From contig JBLIRK010000010.1 of the NCBI GenBank assembly GCA_048569615.1, positions 7,502-71,501 of the forward strand: a DNA stretch of 64,000 nt, written 5' to 3'. The stretch is from JAYEPK01 sp048569615 (GTDB lineage: Archaea; Thermoplasmatota; Penumbrarchaeia; Penumbrarchaeales; Penumbrarchaeaceae). Below are positions 1-9,943 of the stretch, one piece after another (within the stretch, counting starts at the first letter, position 1; the number at the start of each line of letters is the position of its first letter). The notes below the pieces were generated by a model, which saw only the letters and a list, made by a program, of their open reading frames with translations, did not search any database and was not told the DNA's origin. The translations under genes and the position numbers were made by a program.

Positions 1-1575
1 ACTCAGATTCAACATCGGCCTCGAATTGATCGTGGACCCAATCTCCGTGCACCACCTTTCATTTCCCTCCTTGTCAAAGGAATAGAGATGTCCGTCCATC
101 CCTCCGACTATCACGTCACCGTTCACCCCTTCTATTGGGCTTGATTCGATGGCACCGTCAAGGGTCAGGTCCCATTGCAGCTCCCCGCTGCTTCCTATCT
201 TGTAAAGCCTCATGAGGCCGAGATAGATATTGCTCCCTTCATCCAATGCAACCTTGCTGTCGAGGTAAACATAACCGATCTCGTAATCCATCAGGGACTC
301 CATGTGGGAGTTCATGTAGAGGTTGTCTACGGGCCATACCCGCGTTTCGGTGAGCAGCTCCCCCTCAACGCTCCACCTCTGCAGTATGGAGCCGTTGCCC
401 AGAAGGAAGAAGCTGCCGTCGCCCGCATCTATGATGTTGCTGGAGATCCCTCCAACAACGGACCCGGACCAGACATGCTCCATATCCTTGTCAAAGCACA
501 TTATCTCACCAACCGAGCCGTTTCCCATATCGGTTATGAGGATATTTTCACCGATTATCCGAATATCAGTGGTGGACCTCGGCAGGGCTTTCTTGTGAGA
601 TATCCTGTTGCCCTCGAGATCATAAAGGAAGATCAGGTTCTCCTCGTCGTAGTCGGCCATCAGCCTGTAGTAAATCATCCTCCCGTCCCTACCCCCCATC
701 ACCATCTTCTGGGAATAGTCGTCGATGGGGATCCTCCAGAGATAGTTCCCATCCCTGTCGATCCTCACTGCAAAGGATACCTCGGTTTCTCTGTCCTCCT
801 CGGTTATGATGATCGATCCATCGTAGAGCGGTTCGAAATTATTCCAAGGGAGCCCCTGGAACTCGAACCAGGAAGAAAGCTTCCCCCCGCTGTCCAGCTT
901 CATGAAAAGACACGGTTCCGCCCCGTATATGCCGTAGCGGTCATCATCGTAGAGAACAAAGGAGACTCCGCCGTCCTCATCCATCCGGAGGTCCCTCCGG
1001 AGTTCGTACTTGCGGTTGTCATAGTCCCCGGAATCATTGCCGATACCCTTCATGGTAACCGGGCTAACGCGGAATGTCCAATCTACCTCTCCCTCCTGGC
1101 CTATGCAGCTTATCTTGCCGCTGCTCTGCCAGTATATTATCCTGTCATCGAACGCCTTGAAGGACCCTTCGTAGGAATATCCGCCGCGGAACAGCTCCGA
1201 AGCGCTTCCGTTTGGCCGAATGATCTCAAGTTTGTCCGAGGCCACCACCAGATTTCCATTTGGAAAAATATGGTACTGAAGATAATCCACCTCGTGATAA
1301 TAACGTCTCCATAGGACCTTTCCGTCCTCATCCACGCATGCAAGACAGCCCGTTTCCGTGAGTGGGTATGACCTTCCATACGGACCAGCCAGTACCTCCA
1401 TTATATCGCCCCCCACTTCCCTGGCAAATGAATACCCGGTGGGTGTGACCGGCTCCACGGTCGTTCCGGGCGTGTCAGCTGCGGCGACTTCGTTTACATC
1501 ATAGGGGATAAGGAAGGCTGTGAAGATCAATGCAAGCAAGAGCACTGTAAGTGATCTCCTCTCGTACTCCCCCAT
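1..1575 (-). CDS. Secreted beta-propeller (PQQ-like) protein, 3' end beyond the window
   Basis: The reading frame is open from an ATG at 1575 to the window edge (525 codons, no stop), so the C-terminus is missing. Residues 1-33 look like an export signal: a basic start (ERRS), a hydrophobic core (LTVLLLALIFTAFLI) and an Ala-rich cleavage region. The rest has repeated short blade-like segments of the type G-D-V-I-V-G-G-x-D-G-x-L-Y-x-F and 'DEDGKVLWRR', typical of PQQ/quinoprotein-like propellers that read as 'stored value, then display'. There is no sign of a catalytic site. It is probably an extracellular or membrane-attached propeller, possibly continuing to a C-terminal anchor like the other surface proteins here. 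A TATA-like element about 26 bases upstream suggests a leaderless transcript. The family assignment comes from repeat style only; the exported nature is firmer than the fold. Confidence 0.75.
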   Translation of the reverse strand, partial: MGEYERRSLTVLLLALIFTAFLIPYDVNEVAAADTPGTTVEPVTPTGYSFAREVGGDIMEVLAGPYGRSYPLTETGCLACVDEDGKVLWRRYYHEVDYLQYHIFPNGNLVVASDKLEIIRPNGSASELFRGGYSYEGSFKAFDDRIIYWQSSGKISCIGQEGEVDWTFRVSPVTMKGIGNDSGDYDNRKYELRRDLRMDEDGGVSFVLYDDDRYGIYGAEPCLFMKLDSGGKLSSWFEFQGLPWNNFEPLYDGSIIITEEDRETEVSFAVRIDRDGNYLWRIPIDDYSQKMVMGGRDGRMIYYRLMADYDEENLIFLYDLEGNRISHKKALPRSTTDIRIIGENILITDMGNGSVGEIMCFDKDMEHVWSGSVVGGISSNIIDAGDGSFFLLGNGSILQRWSVEGELLTETRVWPVDNLYMNSHMESLMDYEIGYVYLDSKVALDEGSNIYLGLMRLYKIGSSGELQWDLTLDGAIESSPIEGVNGDVIVGGMDGHLYSFDKEGNERWCTEIGSTINSRPMLNLS

Positions 1576-1597
1576 GGGTCCAGTAACGAGATGCAAG

Positions 1598-1605
1598 TAT
1601 TTTTA
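1598..1605 (-). promoter_or_regulatory. TATA box for the propeller gene
   Basis: On the minus strand the sequence reads AAAAATAC, centred about 26 bases upstream of the ATG at 1575. In archaea TATA boxes sit about 26 bases before the transcription start, so this mRNA is probably leaderless. Confidence 0.45.
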
Positions 1606-1640
1606 TTATGTCCATTCGGGTCTATGCGGACCCTTTCTAG

Positions 1641-1655
1641 AAACCTTTAAGTTTT
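1641..1655 (+). promoter_or_regulatory. Possible BRE/TATA element for the FN3 protein gene
   Basis: AAACCTTTAAGTTTT resembles an archaeal purine-rich BRE followed by a TATA-like TTTAAG. It lies about 95 bases before the ATG at 1744, which would give a leader of some 70 bases. Other AT-rich positions are possible. Confidence 0.3.
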
Positions 1656-1743
1656 CTCATCATGATTGTCCAAGGCCACCGTTTCCTTACCCGAAGGGGA
1701 GGCAATTCAATAGTGACAAGGGCAAGATCGATGGGGTGTTCAG

Positions 1744-4323
1744 ATGAGCAGATGGTTCATGGCGTTATTTATCGGCAGTATCCTTTTCGTTCTATCATTC
1801 CAGGCAGCGGTCGGGATCGAAGAGCCGGCCCCCTCACGCTCCCCCGCCAGCGCTCCCCAGAATTTCTCCGCGGAGCCCGGGGATGAGAAGATCACATTAT
1901 CCTGGGAAGACCCGACGGACCATGGGGGGGGAAGCAGGATAGGCTACAATATCTATCGGTCGATCACAACAACACTCCCCACAGAAGCCTACCAAAATTT
2001 GGGTCCATTTGATTATAGTTTCACCGATACAAATCTGGTCAACGGCAAGACCTATTACTACTGGGTATGTGCGGTCACCGACCCGGATGGCGAAGGAGCC
2101 AAGACCGAGGTCCTTGCTTCCTATCCCGTCGGACCTCCCTCGGTTCCCAGAAACTTCACAGCCGAATACCGCTCCAATCAAGTAATTCTCAGCTGGCTCC
2201 CGCCCACGGACAACGGAGGCAGTGCGATCTCAGGTTATGCAATTCTGAAGAGCGCTTACACAGCAAGTCTGGAAAACAGAACCGAGATCGGGATCGCCGA
2301 AGGTTATGTGGATAAGAATGTGACAAACGGTGTTCCTTACTTCTTCGCGGTCAGGGCGCTCAACGAGAGGGCTGAGGGTGTGAAGACGGAAAATATCCAG
2401 ATCACACCTTTGGGGAGGCCTTCCGCTCCTGTCAACCTCACCCTGACAGGGATGGACAGAAAGGTCCACCTCAACTGGTCCGAGCCGCTTGATTCCGGCG
2501 GGACCAGCATCATGAGATATATGGTATTCCGGGGAGCATCGAGCGACAACCTTACGGATATAGGGGAGACATCACCCACAAGCACCGAGTACATGGATGA
2601 AGGGGTACAGAACGGGGCAACCTATCATTACACGGTGGCCGCCATAAACTCCGAGGGAGTTGGAGAGAAGACCGAGATCATTGAGATCGTTCCCATCGGC
2701 GTCCCGGAGGGACCCCTGAACCTGACCATATCACCAGGGGACCGGGAAGCTTACCTCAGCTGGAAAGAGCCCCCTCACGACGGTGGCAGGCCAATTCTGG
2801 GTTACAATGTGTACAGGACACAGCAGCAAGGGGAGCTGGTCCTGGTGGCCGATGTCGGCATGGAGATGGAATTTGTTGACACAAACCTCACCAACGGCAG
2901 GATTTATTACTACAGCGTAAAGGCATACAACGAGATCGGGATAGGACTTCCATCGAAGCTCATCCAGGTGAAACCCGATTACCACCCCGAACCTCCCGGA
3001 GCTTTCAGGCTGACCGAAGGCCAGGGCTTCCTGAAGATCATGTGGTCCCTGCCATCCTCTCAATCCGATTACCCAGTACTCCAGTTCAAATTGTACAAGG
3101 GGAATTCCGAGGAGGGCCTCTCATTCCTTATGTCCTTCAACTCCACCGTATCCTCATACGAGGACCATGACGTTGAGATCGGCGTTAAGTACATGTACAA
3201 GATAACATCGACCTCCAGGATAGGAGAGGGAGCGTTGAGCTACAATATAACGGGCATACCCTATTGGTTCCCCGGAGTGGTAAGGGAGTTCGAACTGGAG
3301 CCGGGTAATAACAAGGTGAAAATATCCTGGCAGCCGCCGGAGGATACAGGCGGGAGGAATATAGTCAATTACAAGATCTTCCGGGGAGATTCGCCCGATG
3401 AGCTTGCCCCTGTGTTCAATGTTGACGGCAATGATACAACCTTCACCGACAACCAGGTGAGCAACGGCAATATCTACTACTACTCCATCATGGCGGAGAA
3501 CGAGAAGCTGGAAGGCAATCTTTCGTTGGTCCTTGATGTGAAACCGGTGGGGCCGCCCGCCAACCCGAGAAACCTTGTGACCACTGTGGAAGGCTCTAAA
3601 ATCAGGCTTCAATGGGAAACACCCTCCGCCGACGGTGGAAGCCCCATAACAGGCTACAAGATCCTCCGCGGTATCGATAATAGGGTGCTCGAGGAATACG
3701 ATCAAGTTGGGGTGGTGAACAACTACACGGATACAAATGTGAAGGAGGGGGAAGGTTTCTACTATGCCGTGGTCGCCTTCAACGATCAGGGGGACAGCAG
3801 GCCTTCAACCGCCAGCTATTCCGAGCGAAGGATGAGCGAAAGCGGGGTTGAGGAGAACCAGGCATTGATCGCCATTGTCGCTATCTCAGGAATGCTGTTC
3901 ATCATCGTCATCATAGTGATCTTCGCCGTTGTATCGGCCAGGAAAAAGAAGAAGGAGACCGAAGAGGCGAAGGAGGAGGTGCTTGAGGAGACGGAGGCGG
4001 AGAAGGAAGACAGACTGCTGCTTGAACGGAGGGCCCAGATGGAAAAGGAGCTGGGAATTGCCATAACTACCGAGGCAGCACACGCCCATGACCACGACCA
4101 GCATGAACTTTCATACGAGGAGCTTTACGGGTCCGTCCCAAGCGAGGAGGGCCATGAGTCCCAATCCCCTCCTTCCCCGGAGCAGCGGCCACCCGAGGGT
4201 ACGATGGAATATCAGCAGCCGCCCGCCCCAATGCAGGAGCCGAAACGGGAGGATCGGGAGGAAAAGACCGAGGAGGTCCAGTACATACCTCCCGAGAAGA
4301 AGGAAGTCCAAAAGGACATCTAA
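1744..4323 (+). CDS. Surface protein with seven fibronectin type III domains and a C-terminal membrane anchor
   Basis: An 859-residue type I membrane protein. Residues 1-25 form a signal peptide (WFMALFIGSILFVLSF core). From about residue 33 to 700 come seven FN3 domains in tandem. Each starts with a P-x-x-P-x-N-F/L motif, carries an L-S-W or I-x-W strand and the 'DGG...I.GY.I.RG' turn, and ends in a 'YYYxVxAxN' strand. A single membrane helix follows at about 706-730, then K-K-K-K and a cytoplasmic tail of about 128 residues. The tail is highly charged, with a short His-rich stretch (HAHDHDQHE) and Pro-rich segments. No enzyme domain is visible, so the role is probably adhesive or structural at the cell surface. 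The gene stands between a divergent propeller gene and an exoribonuclease gene with which it shares no obvious function. Confidence 0.9.
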   Translation: MSRWFMALFIGSILFVLSFQAAVGIEEPAPSRSPASAPQNFSAEPGDEKITLSWEDPTDHGGGSRIGYNIYRSITTTLPTEAYQNLGPFDYSFTDTNLVNGKTYYYWVCAVTDPDGEGAKTEVLASYPVGPPSVPRNFTAEYRSNQVILSWLPPTDNGGSAISGYAILKSAYTASLENRTEIGIAEGYVDKNVTNGVPYFFAVRALNERAEGVKTENIQITPLGRPSAPVNLTLTGMDRKVHLNWSEPLDSGGTSIMRYMVFRGASSDNLTDIGETSPTSTEYMDEGVQNGATYHYTVAAINSEGVGEKTEIIEIVPIGVPEGPLNLTISPGDREAYLSWKEPPHDGGRPILGYNVYRTQQQGELVLVADVGMEMEFVDTNLTNGRIYYYSVKAYNEIGIGLPSKLIQVKPDYHPEPPGAFRLTEGQGFLKIMWSLPSSQSDYPVLQFKLYKGNSEEGLSFLMSFNSTVSSYEDHDVEIGVKYMYKITSTSRIGEGALSYNITGIPYWFPGVVREFELEPGNNKVKISWQPPEDTGGRNIVNYKIFRGDSPDELAPVFNVDGNDTTFTDNQVSNGNIYYYSIMAENEKLEGNLSLVLDVKPVGPPANPRNLVTTVEGSKIRLQWETPSADGGSPITGYKILRGIDNRVLEEYDQVGVVNNYTDTNVKEGEGFYYAVVAFNDQGDSRPSTASYSERRMSESGVEENQALIAIVAISGMLFIIVIIVIFAVVSARKKKKETEEAKEEVLEETEAEKEDRLLLERRAQMEKELGIAITTEAAHAHDHDQHELSYEELYGSVPSEEGHESQSPPSPEQRPPEGTMEYQQPPAPMQEPKREDREEKTEEVQYIPPEKKEVQKDI

Positions 4324-4386
4324 TGCAGGGTGGCCCTTTCCGGCAGGAATAACTAGGAAGAGCCCTTCCAAGGCAGGGACATCAAG

Positions 4387-7113
4387 ATGGAGATAAGGGA
4401 GCTTGTGCGTCTGAAAAGAGGGACAGGAGGTCTTGAGCCGCCCCTGAACTTCGGCATAATCCTGGAAAGGGAACGATCGGGAAGGGAGCATCTGGTAGTC
4501 GTTCATACCCTGAACGGGGAGCTCACGATAAAAAGAAAGTTCGTCAAGGATCCAACAGGGCATATCTTCCAGGGTCAAAAAACCGATACGGCCTCCATGA
4601 ACGAGTTTCTGAGGAAGGCCGTAAAAAGGGAGGAGAGCCAAAATGTCCTTAGAACCGATCCTAAAAGCATAATGGAAAGAACGACCCCAAAGGACCTCTG
4701 GCAAAGCGTCAAGAAAAGTCTGGATACCGGAGAAAGCGGCAGGGGCACAAGATGGAAGGAAGCACCTCAAACGACCTATCCCGTTCTCCTTGATCCTGAG
4801 GACATCGGCCTGATCCACTTCGAACCCCATTTTCTAGATCCCAAACAGGTTTGGGCTGTGTCAAGGGTCCTTTCCGAGTGCGATCCACGCAGCGAGCCTT
4901 ATTTCCGAAAGATCGAGCTCGAGAGGAAGCCGCACTACCTGGCCTACAAGGCTGAAACAATGGACCGGGTTAGGGAGCACATGGAAAGACTCGAGGCACT
5001 TAAGGAAGAATACGTTCAATGGGAGGTTTCGGATGATGAAGGGGGAAGAAGCAGGAAGATCCCGAAAATGAAGGTCGATGATATAACAAAGGTGGAACTG
5101 ACGCCCGGGCTCCAACGTGAGCTTGATTGGATATGCGTACTAACAAAGCACTACCTCGAGAAGGGCAAATGGCCCGATAACGAATTGGGCGGCCTGGGAT
5201 TGGGAGATACGGGTATCACCCGGCTGGACAAGTTCGATCTGGAGAAGTTCATCGAATTCTTTGCAATGGACCTGACGGGCACAGTTAAGGGATACCTCGC
5301 ATCCAACCTGGCGGCCCTCTTGCTGAAGCTCAAGCGGATATCCTGGAAGGAAGCCTCTGAACTTGTGGTAAAATTCAAGATCGCCTCCGGGGCACAGAAA
5401 TTCAGGGACAGGTTTCCGGACCATGTTATGACGGAGGCCGGAAGGCTCCCTGACATGGTCCATCCCAAGGAGAGGGAGGGAAGAATCGACCTCACCGGAC
5501 TAGTCACCTTTACGATCGATCCGGATGATGCGAAGGACTTCGACGACGCTGTTTCCATACTAAGGGAGAAAGGAGGATGGACCATCTGGGTGCACATAGC
5601 CGATGTTTCGCACTACGTCCATCCCGGCAGCATGACCGACATGGAAGCCAGGTTCAGATCCACATCCGTATATCTTCCCACAGGCGTCCTGCCGATGCTG
5701 CCTCCGGTTCTCTCGGAGGAGCTCTGCTCCTTAAAGGAAGGGGTGGAGAGGCTTGCCCTTTCGACGAAGATGGTTTTCAACGATGAAATGGACCTGCTTC
5801 ATTTTAAACAATCCCCCTCCGTGATAATGGTCAATGGAAACCTGGACTACGGAACAGTTGAGAAATGGATGGAAGAGGGCAGAGAACCTTTTTGCACCCT
5901 GAACGATCTTACGGAGAGACTTGAAAAGAAGCACACCAGGCTTGATCTTTCCACCCCAGAAAGGAAGGTCAGGTTCCGGGGCGAGAACGATATTGACGTG
6001 ACGTTAAAAAGACCCACTCCTGCCACAAAGGCCATAGAGGTCCTCATGGTGCTGACCAATGAATGCGCTGCAAGGTTCCTCGAGGACAAGGGTCTGCCGC
6101 TGCCATACCGTGTCCATCCCCTCCCGGACAGGGATTCCGCTGAGAAGTTCAATTCCGCATGCGCTTCCCTTGGCCTCGACATATCGATCGATGCAGCATG
6201 GGGAAGCAATGACAATGAGGCGGGAGACGAATTGTCGGCGAGCGAGGACTCAATGGTAAGGGCCCTTCTTCAGGGAGGCAAATTGAACTTGGGAGCCCTG
6301 GCTTCCGTGCCAATAGAGGATGGGAACGAAGAACACACGGTAAAACTTGCGGCTCCGGAGCCCGAGAGCCTTGAAGCAGCCGTCGCATCATACAACAAAG
6401 CACTGATGGGGATCGCAGAGATCCCATCCGATGCCGTCAGGGATATGATGAGCATACTGGTCCTGAGGACCATGCCCAGGGCTTTCTACTCGGCATCCAA
6501 CATATTCCATTTCGGCCTCAATTCAACATGCTACTGCCATTTCACCTCTCCGATAAGGAGGTATCCGGACATTATGGTCCACAGGGCCATCAAGTCGGTG
6601 CTTGCAGAAGAAGGGGCCGGACCCCGGGTTGACTGGGATCCCCACGATATCGATGAGATCGAAAGCATACTCGCCGGAGTCAACGAGATGTCCGAGGCAT
6701 CGGAATCCTGGGAAAGGGAGATGATAGACGTTGCCCTGGCGACGAAGTTCGAGATGACAAAGGAGTTGAGAGAAGGCATCCACAGGGGGATGGTCGTATC
6801 CATCACACCTTCTTCATGCTTCGTTCAACTTGGCGACGGAATGACGGAGGGAAGGATATTGATCAAACACATGTCCCCCCACCGCCTTTCCACCGACGAG
6901 CATGGCACCAGGGTCCTTCTCGAACTGAACGGGGAGATCCTCGATGACGAGCTTGCCAAACGGATGATCGAACAAGGAGAGGACGAAATGGATGTGGTCA
7001 AACTCGGGGAAGTGCTCTCCTTCAGGATACAAAACATCTCCATCGCTGAAGGTCATATCGAATTGTCGCTTGGCGAGAAGTTGGGAAAAAAATTGTTGGA
7101 GAGCTCACTTTAA
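4387..7113 (+). CDS. RNB-family 3'-5' exoribonuclease (RNase II/R-like)
   Basis: A 908-residue protein with a full RNB catalytic domain. The metal-binding motif DPDDAKDFDDA (about residues 378-388) provides the Asp cluster of the RNase II active site. The second signature, H-F-T-S-P-I-R-R-Y-P-D, lies near residue 718. The C-terminal part (about 800-880: 'GMVVSITPSSCFVQL...') looks like an S1-type RNA-binding barrel. The first 370 residues are charged and without a clear cold-shock domain. The family degrades RNA processively from the 3' end in the cytosol; archaeal members are patchily distributed. The length is closer to RNase R/Rrp44 than to RNase II. The catalytic Asp residues are intact, so activity is expected. 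The start is the first ATG after a weak purine-rich stretch. Confidence 0.9.
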   Translation: MEIRELVRLKRGTGGLEPPLNFGIILERERSGREHLVVVHTLNGELTIKRKFVKDPTGHIFQGQKTDTASMNEFLRKAVKREESQNVLRTDPKSIMERTTPKDLWQSVKKSLDTGESGRGTRWKEAPQTTYPVLLDPEDIGLIHFEPHFLDPKQVWAVSRVLSECDPRSEPYFRKIELERKPHYLAYKAETMDRVREHMERLEALKEEYVQWEVSDDEGGRSRKIPKMKVDDITKVELTPGLQRELDWICVLTKHYLEKGKWPDNELGGLGLGDTGITRLDKFDLEKFIEFFAMDLTGTVKGYLASNLAALLLKLKRISWKEASELVVKFKIASGAQKFRDRFPDHVMTEAGRLPDMVHPKEREGRIDLTGLVTFTIDPDDAKDFDDAVSILREKGGWTIWVHIADVSHYVHPGSMTDMEARFRSTSVYLPTGVLPMLPPVLSEELCSLKEGVERLALSTKMVFNDEMDLLHFKQSPSVIMVNGNLDYGTVEKWMEEGREPFCTLNDLTERLEKKHTRLDLSTPERKVRFRGENDIDVTLKRPTPATKAIEVLMVLTNECAARFLEDKGLPLPYRVHPLPDRDSAEKFNSACASLGLDISIDAAWGSNDNEAGDELSASEDSMVRALLQGGKLNLGALASVPIEDGNEEHTVKLAAPEPESLEAAVASYNKALMGIAEIPSDAVRDMMSILVLRTMPRAFYSASNIFHFGLNSTCYCHFTSPIRRYPDIMVHRAIKSVLAEEGAGPRVDWDPHDIDEIESILAGVNEMSEASESWEREMIDVALATKFEMTKELREGIHRGMVVSITPSSCFVQLGDGMTEGRILIKHMSPHRLSTDEHGTRVLLELNGEILDDELAKRMIEQGEDEMDVVKLGEVLSFRIQNISIAEGHIELSLGEKLGKKLLESSL

Positions 7114-7202
7114 TGGTTATATTTAATTCATATGTTTGCTTTCAGATAACGGTTAGGGAAGTCTTTAATACGGCTTCTTGAACTCCAAAGGGGGGTAGTT
7201 CC

Positions 7203-9929
7203 ATGATATTGCCGAAGGGAACACTTGAATTCCAACAGAGCGGCGGAAAAGATGCGATCTCGGATGTCATAGAGAAGATCAGAGGAGACGGATTGACAGG
7301 TTATGTTCTAGTACTTGGAAAGGTGGAGGTCAACAAGGGGAAGGAGGATGACATCACTGCCCAGATGGTCTTCAAAGAAGGAGGAGCGGTCCTATGTGAG
7401 ACCGTTCTCAACAAGAAGTCCATTAAGGGCAACGAGGGCATATACCACATGCTTCTCACAATGATGAACGAGGAAGCATCCATAGAATTCAGATCAAAGA
7501 TAGATGTCGAGCCGCCAATAGCATTTTTCAAGGAATGCTCCATAGAGGATTCTCTGGTCAATGTACCCGCTTTCATGGAAAGATACCAGCAGGAAGAGGA
7601 AAAGAGAAGGAAGGAAGAGGAGGAGAGGAGAAAACGGGAGGAGCTGAGAGAGGAGTGGAAGGAAAAGATAGAAGAATGGCTTACCTCCGGTTTTGATTTT
7701 CCAAGCTACCCCGACATATTCGAGAAGGATTTCAATGAGCTATCCAAATGGTTCGAAGGAATTTCCTCCAATATCGCCGAGATAAAGGAAGACCTGGAAT
7801 GGTTGATCAAGATCGAGGATGTGGAGGTTGAGGAGAAGAGAGGGGAGCTCATCGACATCATGAAAAGACCCGAGGAGATAGGTTCCATTCGAAAGGAGAT
7901 GGATGCCTTCAAGGAGGAGCTGCAGGGGGTGGAGGAGAAGAGGAAGGAGATCATAAAATGGGTCAATCTCTGGAAGGATGAAGGTTACAATACCGACAAG
8001 ATAGAGGCAAACCTGAAGGAGAGCCTGGAGACCGCCTGGAACGCCATGACGCAGTTCATGGACGATATCCAGAAACTAAAGGATGCAAAGGAAGAGCTGG
8101 AGAAGCTCAAGGAAATGGATGATTCCAAGGGCTTCGGGGCCGAGATAAGGGAGATCGATTTCCTCCTGAACGATCCCGAAGAGCTCGAGAATATCAACGG
8201 CCTAATGGACATCCTCAAGGAGACCATCCAGAAAGAGAGGGAGGAAAAGGAGAATATCCTCGAAAAAGCAAAGGAGATCGAGGATGGAGGATTCGACATA
8301 TCAAGCCTGAGATCCAGGATCGGGAGCCGCTTGTCGGATTTCGAGGAGCATTTCCAGATGTTGCAGAAGAACTTCGAAAGGATATCGGAGATCAGGGAGG
8401 AGGTCGAAGGATTCGACAGGAGGGATATACCGGATGAGATCGAAGCATTCCTGTCCGATACCACGGACCCGACGAAACTCGAAGAGTACGAAGAGCGCCT
8501 GGAGGACCTGAAGGAAAAATTGAAGATCCTTGGAGAAAAAAGGAAACTGGTGTTAAAGGATATGGAGTCCTGGGCCTCCGAGGGATATGTGGTTACGATA
8601 CTTGAGGAGAACATGGATGCACCCGTGGACCGGCTCGAGACCTACAGGGAGGAGCTGCTTTCGGGGATCAATGAATTGAAGGGTCTGAAGGAGAACATTG
8701 CCCAGATGGACCAACAATGGCTGGAGGATGAGTTCGGAGAGCTCGAAGATATGCTCAAGGACCCCTCAAAGATAGATGATATCAAGGAGAAGACCAAGGA
8801 GCTTGCCGAGAGAATCGAAACAAGGGAATCCAAGAGGGGCATGGTAAAGACAGACCTGGACATCTGGTCGAAGGAAGGTTTCGTCACCGAAAGGCTGGAG
8901 GAGGTCATCGACAAGGACGAACCTGAGTTCTCCAGGGTCCATCTCGAAATTAAGGAGCGGATCAACGAATCCAAGGATCTGCTTTCAAGGCTTGATTCCA
9001 TGGATCCCAAATTCTTTGCCGAGAGGGCAGCGGATGCCAGATTGACCATTCTGGACCCATTCGAGCTTGAGGCTGCTAAGGAGATGATGGGAGCTCTTTT
9101 CGAGGACATGACCCGCGACAAAGAAATGAGAGATGACTTCAGAAAGAGGATCGCCGAGCTGGAGGAGGGAGGCTGGAACGTTGAGGGATTGGAGTCCATA
9201 CTTGAAATGGAACCTGATACACTCGGGATCTCGATCGAAGAGGTGGAGAACAAGGTAAAAATGCTTCAAGAGGCCGAAAACAGCATCGAAAAATGGGATC
9301 AACTGGAGTCAAAATGGCTGGCTTCGGAGATAGAGGAGCTTAAGGTCCATTTGAAGAACATACCTGATACCGAAGCGGCCCTCTCCCACCATGATGATCT
9401 GAGGTCCAAACTTGAGGATAATAGGACCAGCAGGGAGCAGACCAAAAAGAAACTTGTGGAATGGAAGGATATCGGCTACATCACCAGATCCGTTGAAAAC
9501 CTCGTGGAAGAGGGCATGGAGAAGCTCTCCGTAGCGTTCGACCTTCTCAAGAAGAACATAGACAGGCTAGAGGAAATGCAGTCAAGGTTCGATTCCCTGG
9601 ACACCAAGCACTTCAAAGCGGAAGCGGAGGACATTGAGTTCAAGCTAAACGACCCCGACCTCGTTGACGATATCGAGATGCAGATCACAAATTTGCAGAA
9701 GAAGATAGAGGAAGACAGGAAGGTCAGGGATGAGTATCTCCGGAAGATCGAATCATATGTCGGGGAGGGTTTCACCGGCGCGGAGAAGCTGAAGGAGTTC
9801 ATCGACGAGGAGATCACGATCGTGGACCTCGAGTTCAAGAACTTCCAGAAGGAAGTGGAGCTTTTCAAGAAATACATGGAAAAGGTGGGGTTCGTTCCCA
9901 AAGCCCAATCGTCAAAGAAGGAAAAATAG
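7203..9929 (+). CDS. Cytosolic helical-repeat protein with about 7.5 tandem units of about 98 residues
   Basis: I do not recognise a named family for this 908-residue protein. It has no signal peptide or membrane helix. Residues 1-125 form a mixed alpha/beta domain ('TGYVLVLGKVEV', 'EGGAVLCETVL') reminiscent of DUF4388/PATAN-like domains. A very charged linker (EEEKRRKEEEERRKREE) follows. From about residue 149 the protein repeats. Units begin near 149, 247, 349, 447, 545, 643, 745 and 842, a spacing of 97-102 residues. Each opens with a helix ending in W/L-x3-G-Y/F/W, has a central helix pair, then a 'D-P-x-x-L/I' break and a final K/E-rich helix. The last unit is partial. This resembles spectrin-like bundle repeats and suggests an elongated scaffold. 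A GGGGGGTAG ribosome-binding site precedes the ATG, with a TATA-like TTTAATAC upstream. It ends in TAG, a rare stop in this window. Confidence 0.85.
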   Translation: MILPKGTLEFQQSGGKDAISDVIEKIRGDGLTGYVLVLGKVEVNKGKEDDITAQMVFKEGGAVLCETVLNKKSIKGNEGIYHMLLTMMNEEASIEFRSKIDVEPPIAFFKECSIEDSLVNVPAFMERYQQEEEKRRKEEEERRKREELREEWKEKIEEWLTSGFDFPSYPDIFEKDFNELSKWFEGISSNIAEIKEDLEWLIKIEDVEVEEKRGELIDIMKRPEEIGSIRKEMDAFKEELQGVEEKRKEIIKWVNLWKDEGYNTDKIEANLKESLETAWNAMTQFMDDIQKLKDAKEELEKLKEMDDSKGFGAEIREIDFLLNDPEELENINGLMDILKETIQKEREEKENILEKAKEIEDGGFDISSLRSRIGSRLSDFEEHFQMLQKNFERISEIREEVEGFDRRDIPDEIEAFLSDTTDPTKLEEYEERLEDLKEKLKILGEKRKLVLKDMESWASEGYVVTILEENMDAPVDRLETYREELLSGINELKGLKENIAQMDQQWLEDEFGELEDMLKDPSKIDDIKEKTKELAERIETRESKRGMVKTDLDIWSKEGFVTERLEEVIDKDEPEFSRVHLEIKERINESKDLLSRLDSMDPKFFAERAADARLTILDPFELEAAKEMMGALFEDMTRDKEMRDDFRKRIAELEEGGWNVEGLESILEMEPDTLGISIEEVENKVKMLQEAENSIEKWDQLESKWLASEIEELKVHLKNIPDTEAALSHHDDLRSKLEDNRTSREQTKKKLVEWKDIGYITRSVENLVEEGMEKLSVAFDLLKKNIDRLEEMQSRFDSLDTKHFKAEAEDIEFKLNDPDLVDDIEMQITNLQKKIEEDRKVRDEYLRKIESYVGEGFTGAEKLKEFIDEEITIVDLEFKNFQKEVELFKKYMEKVGFVPKAQSSKKEK

Positions 9930-9943
9930 AGTCAAAGGACAGA

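Noticed and set aside
175..1314. A plus-strand gene of 379 codons at the start of the window
   Set aside because: The minus-strand frame is open for 525 codons, has a signal peptide and propeller-like repeats; the plus-strand frame is its shadow.
7985..9253. Ser-rich minus-strand reading frames inside the helical-repeat gene
   Set aside because: They are the antisense of Glu/Lys-rich coding sequence and show no motifs or ribosome-binding sites.
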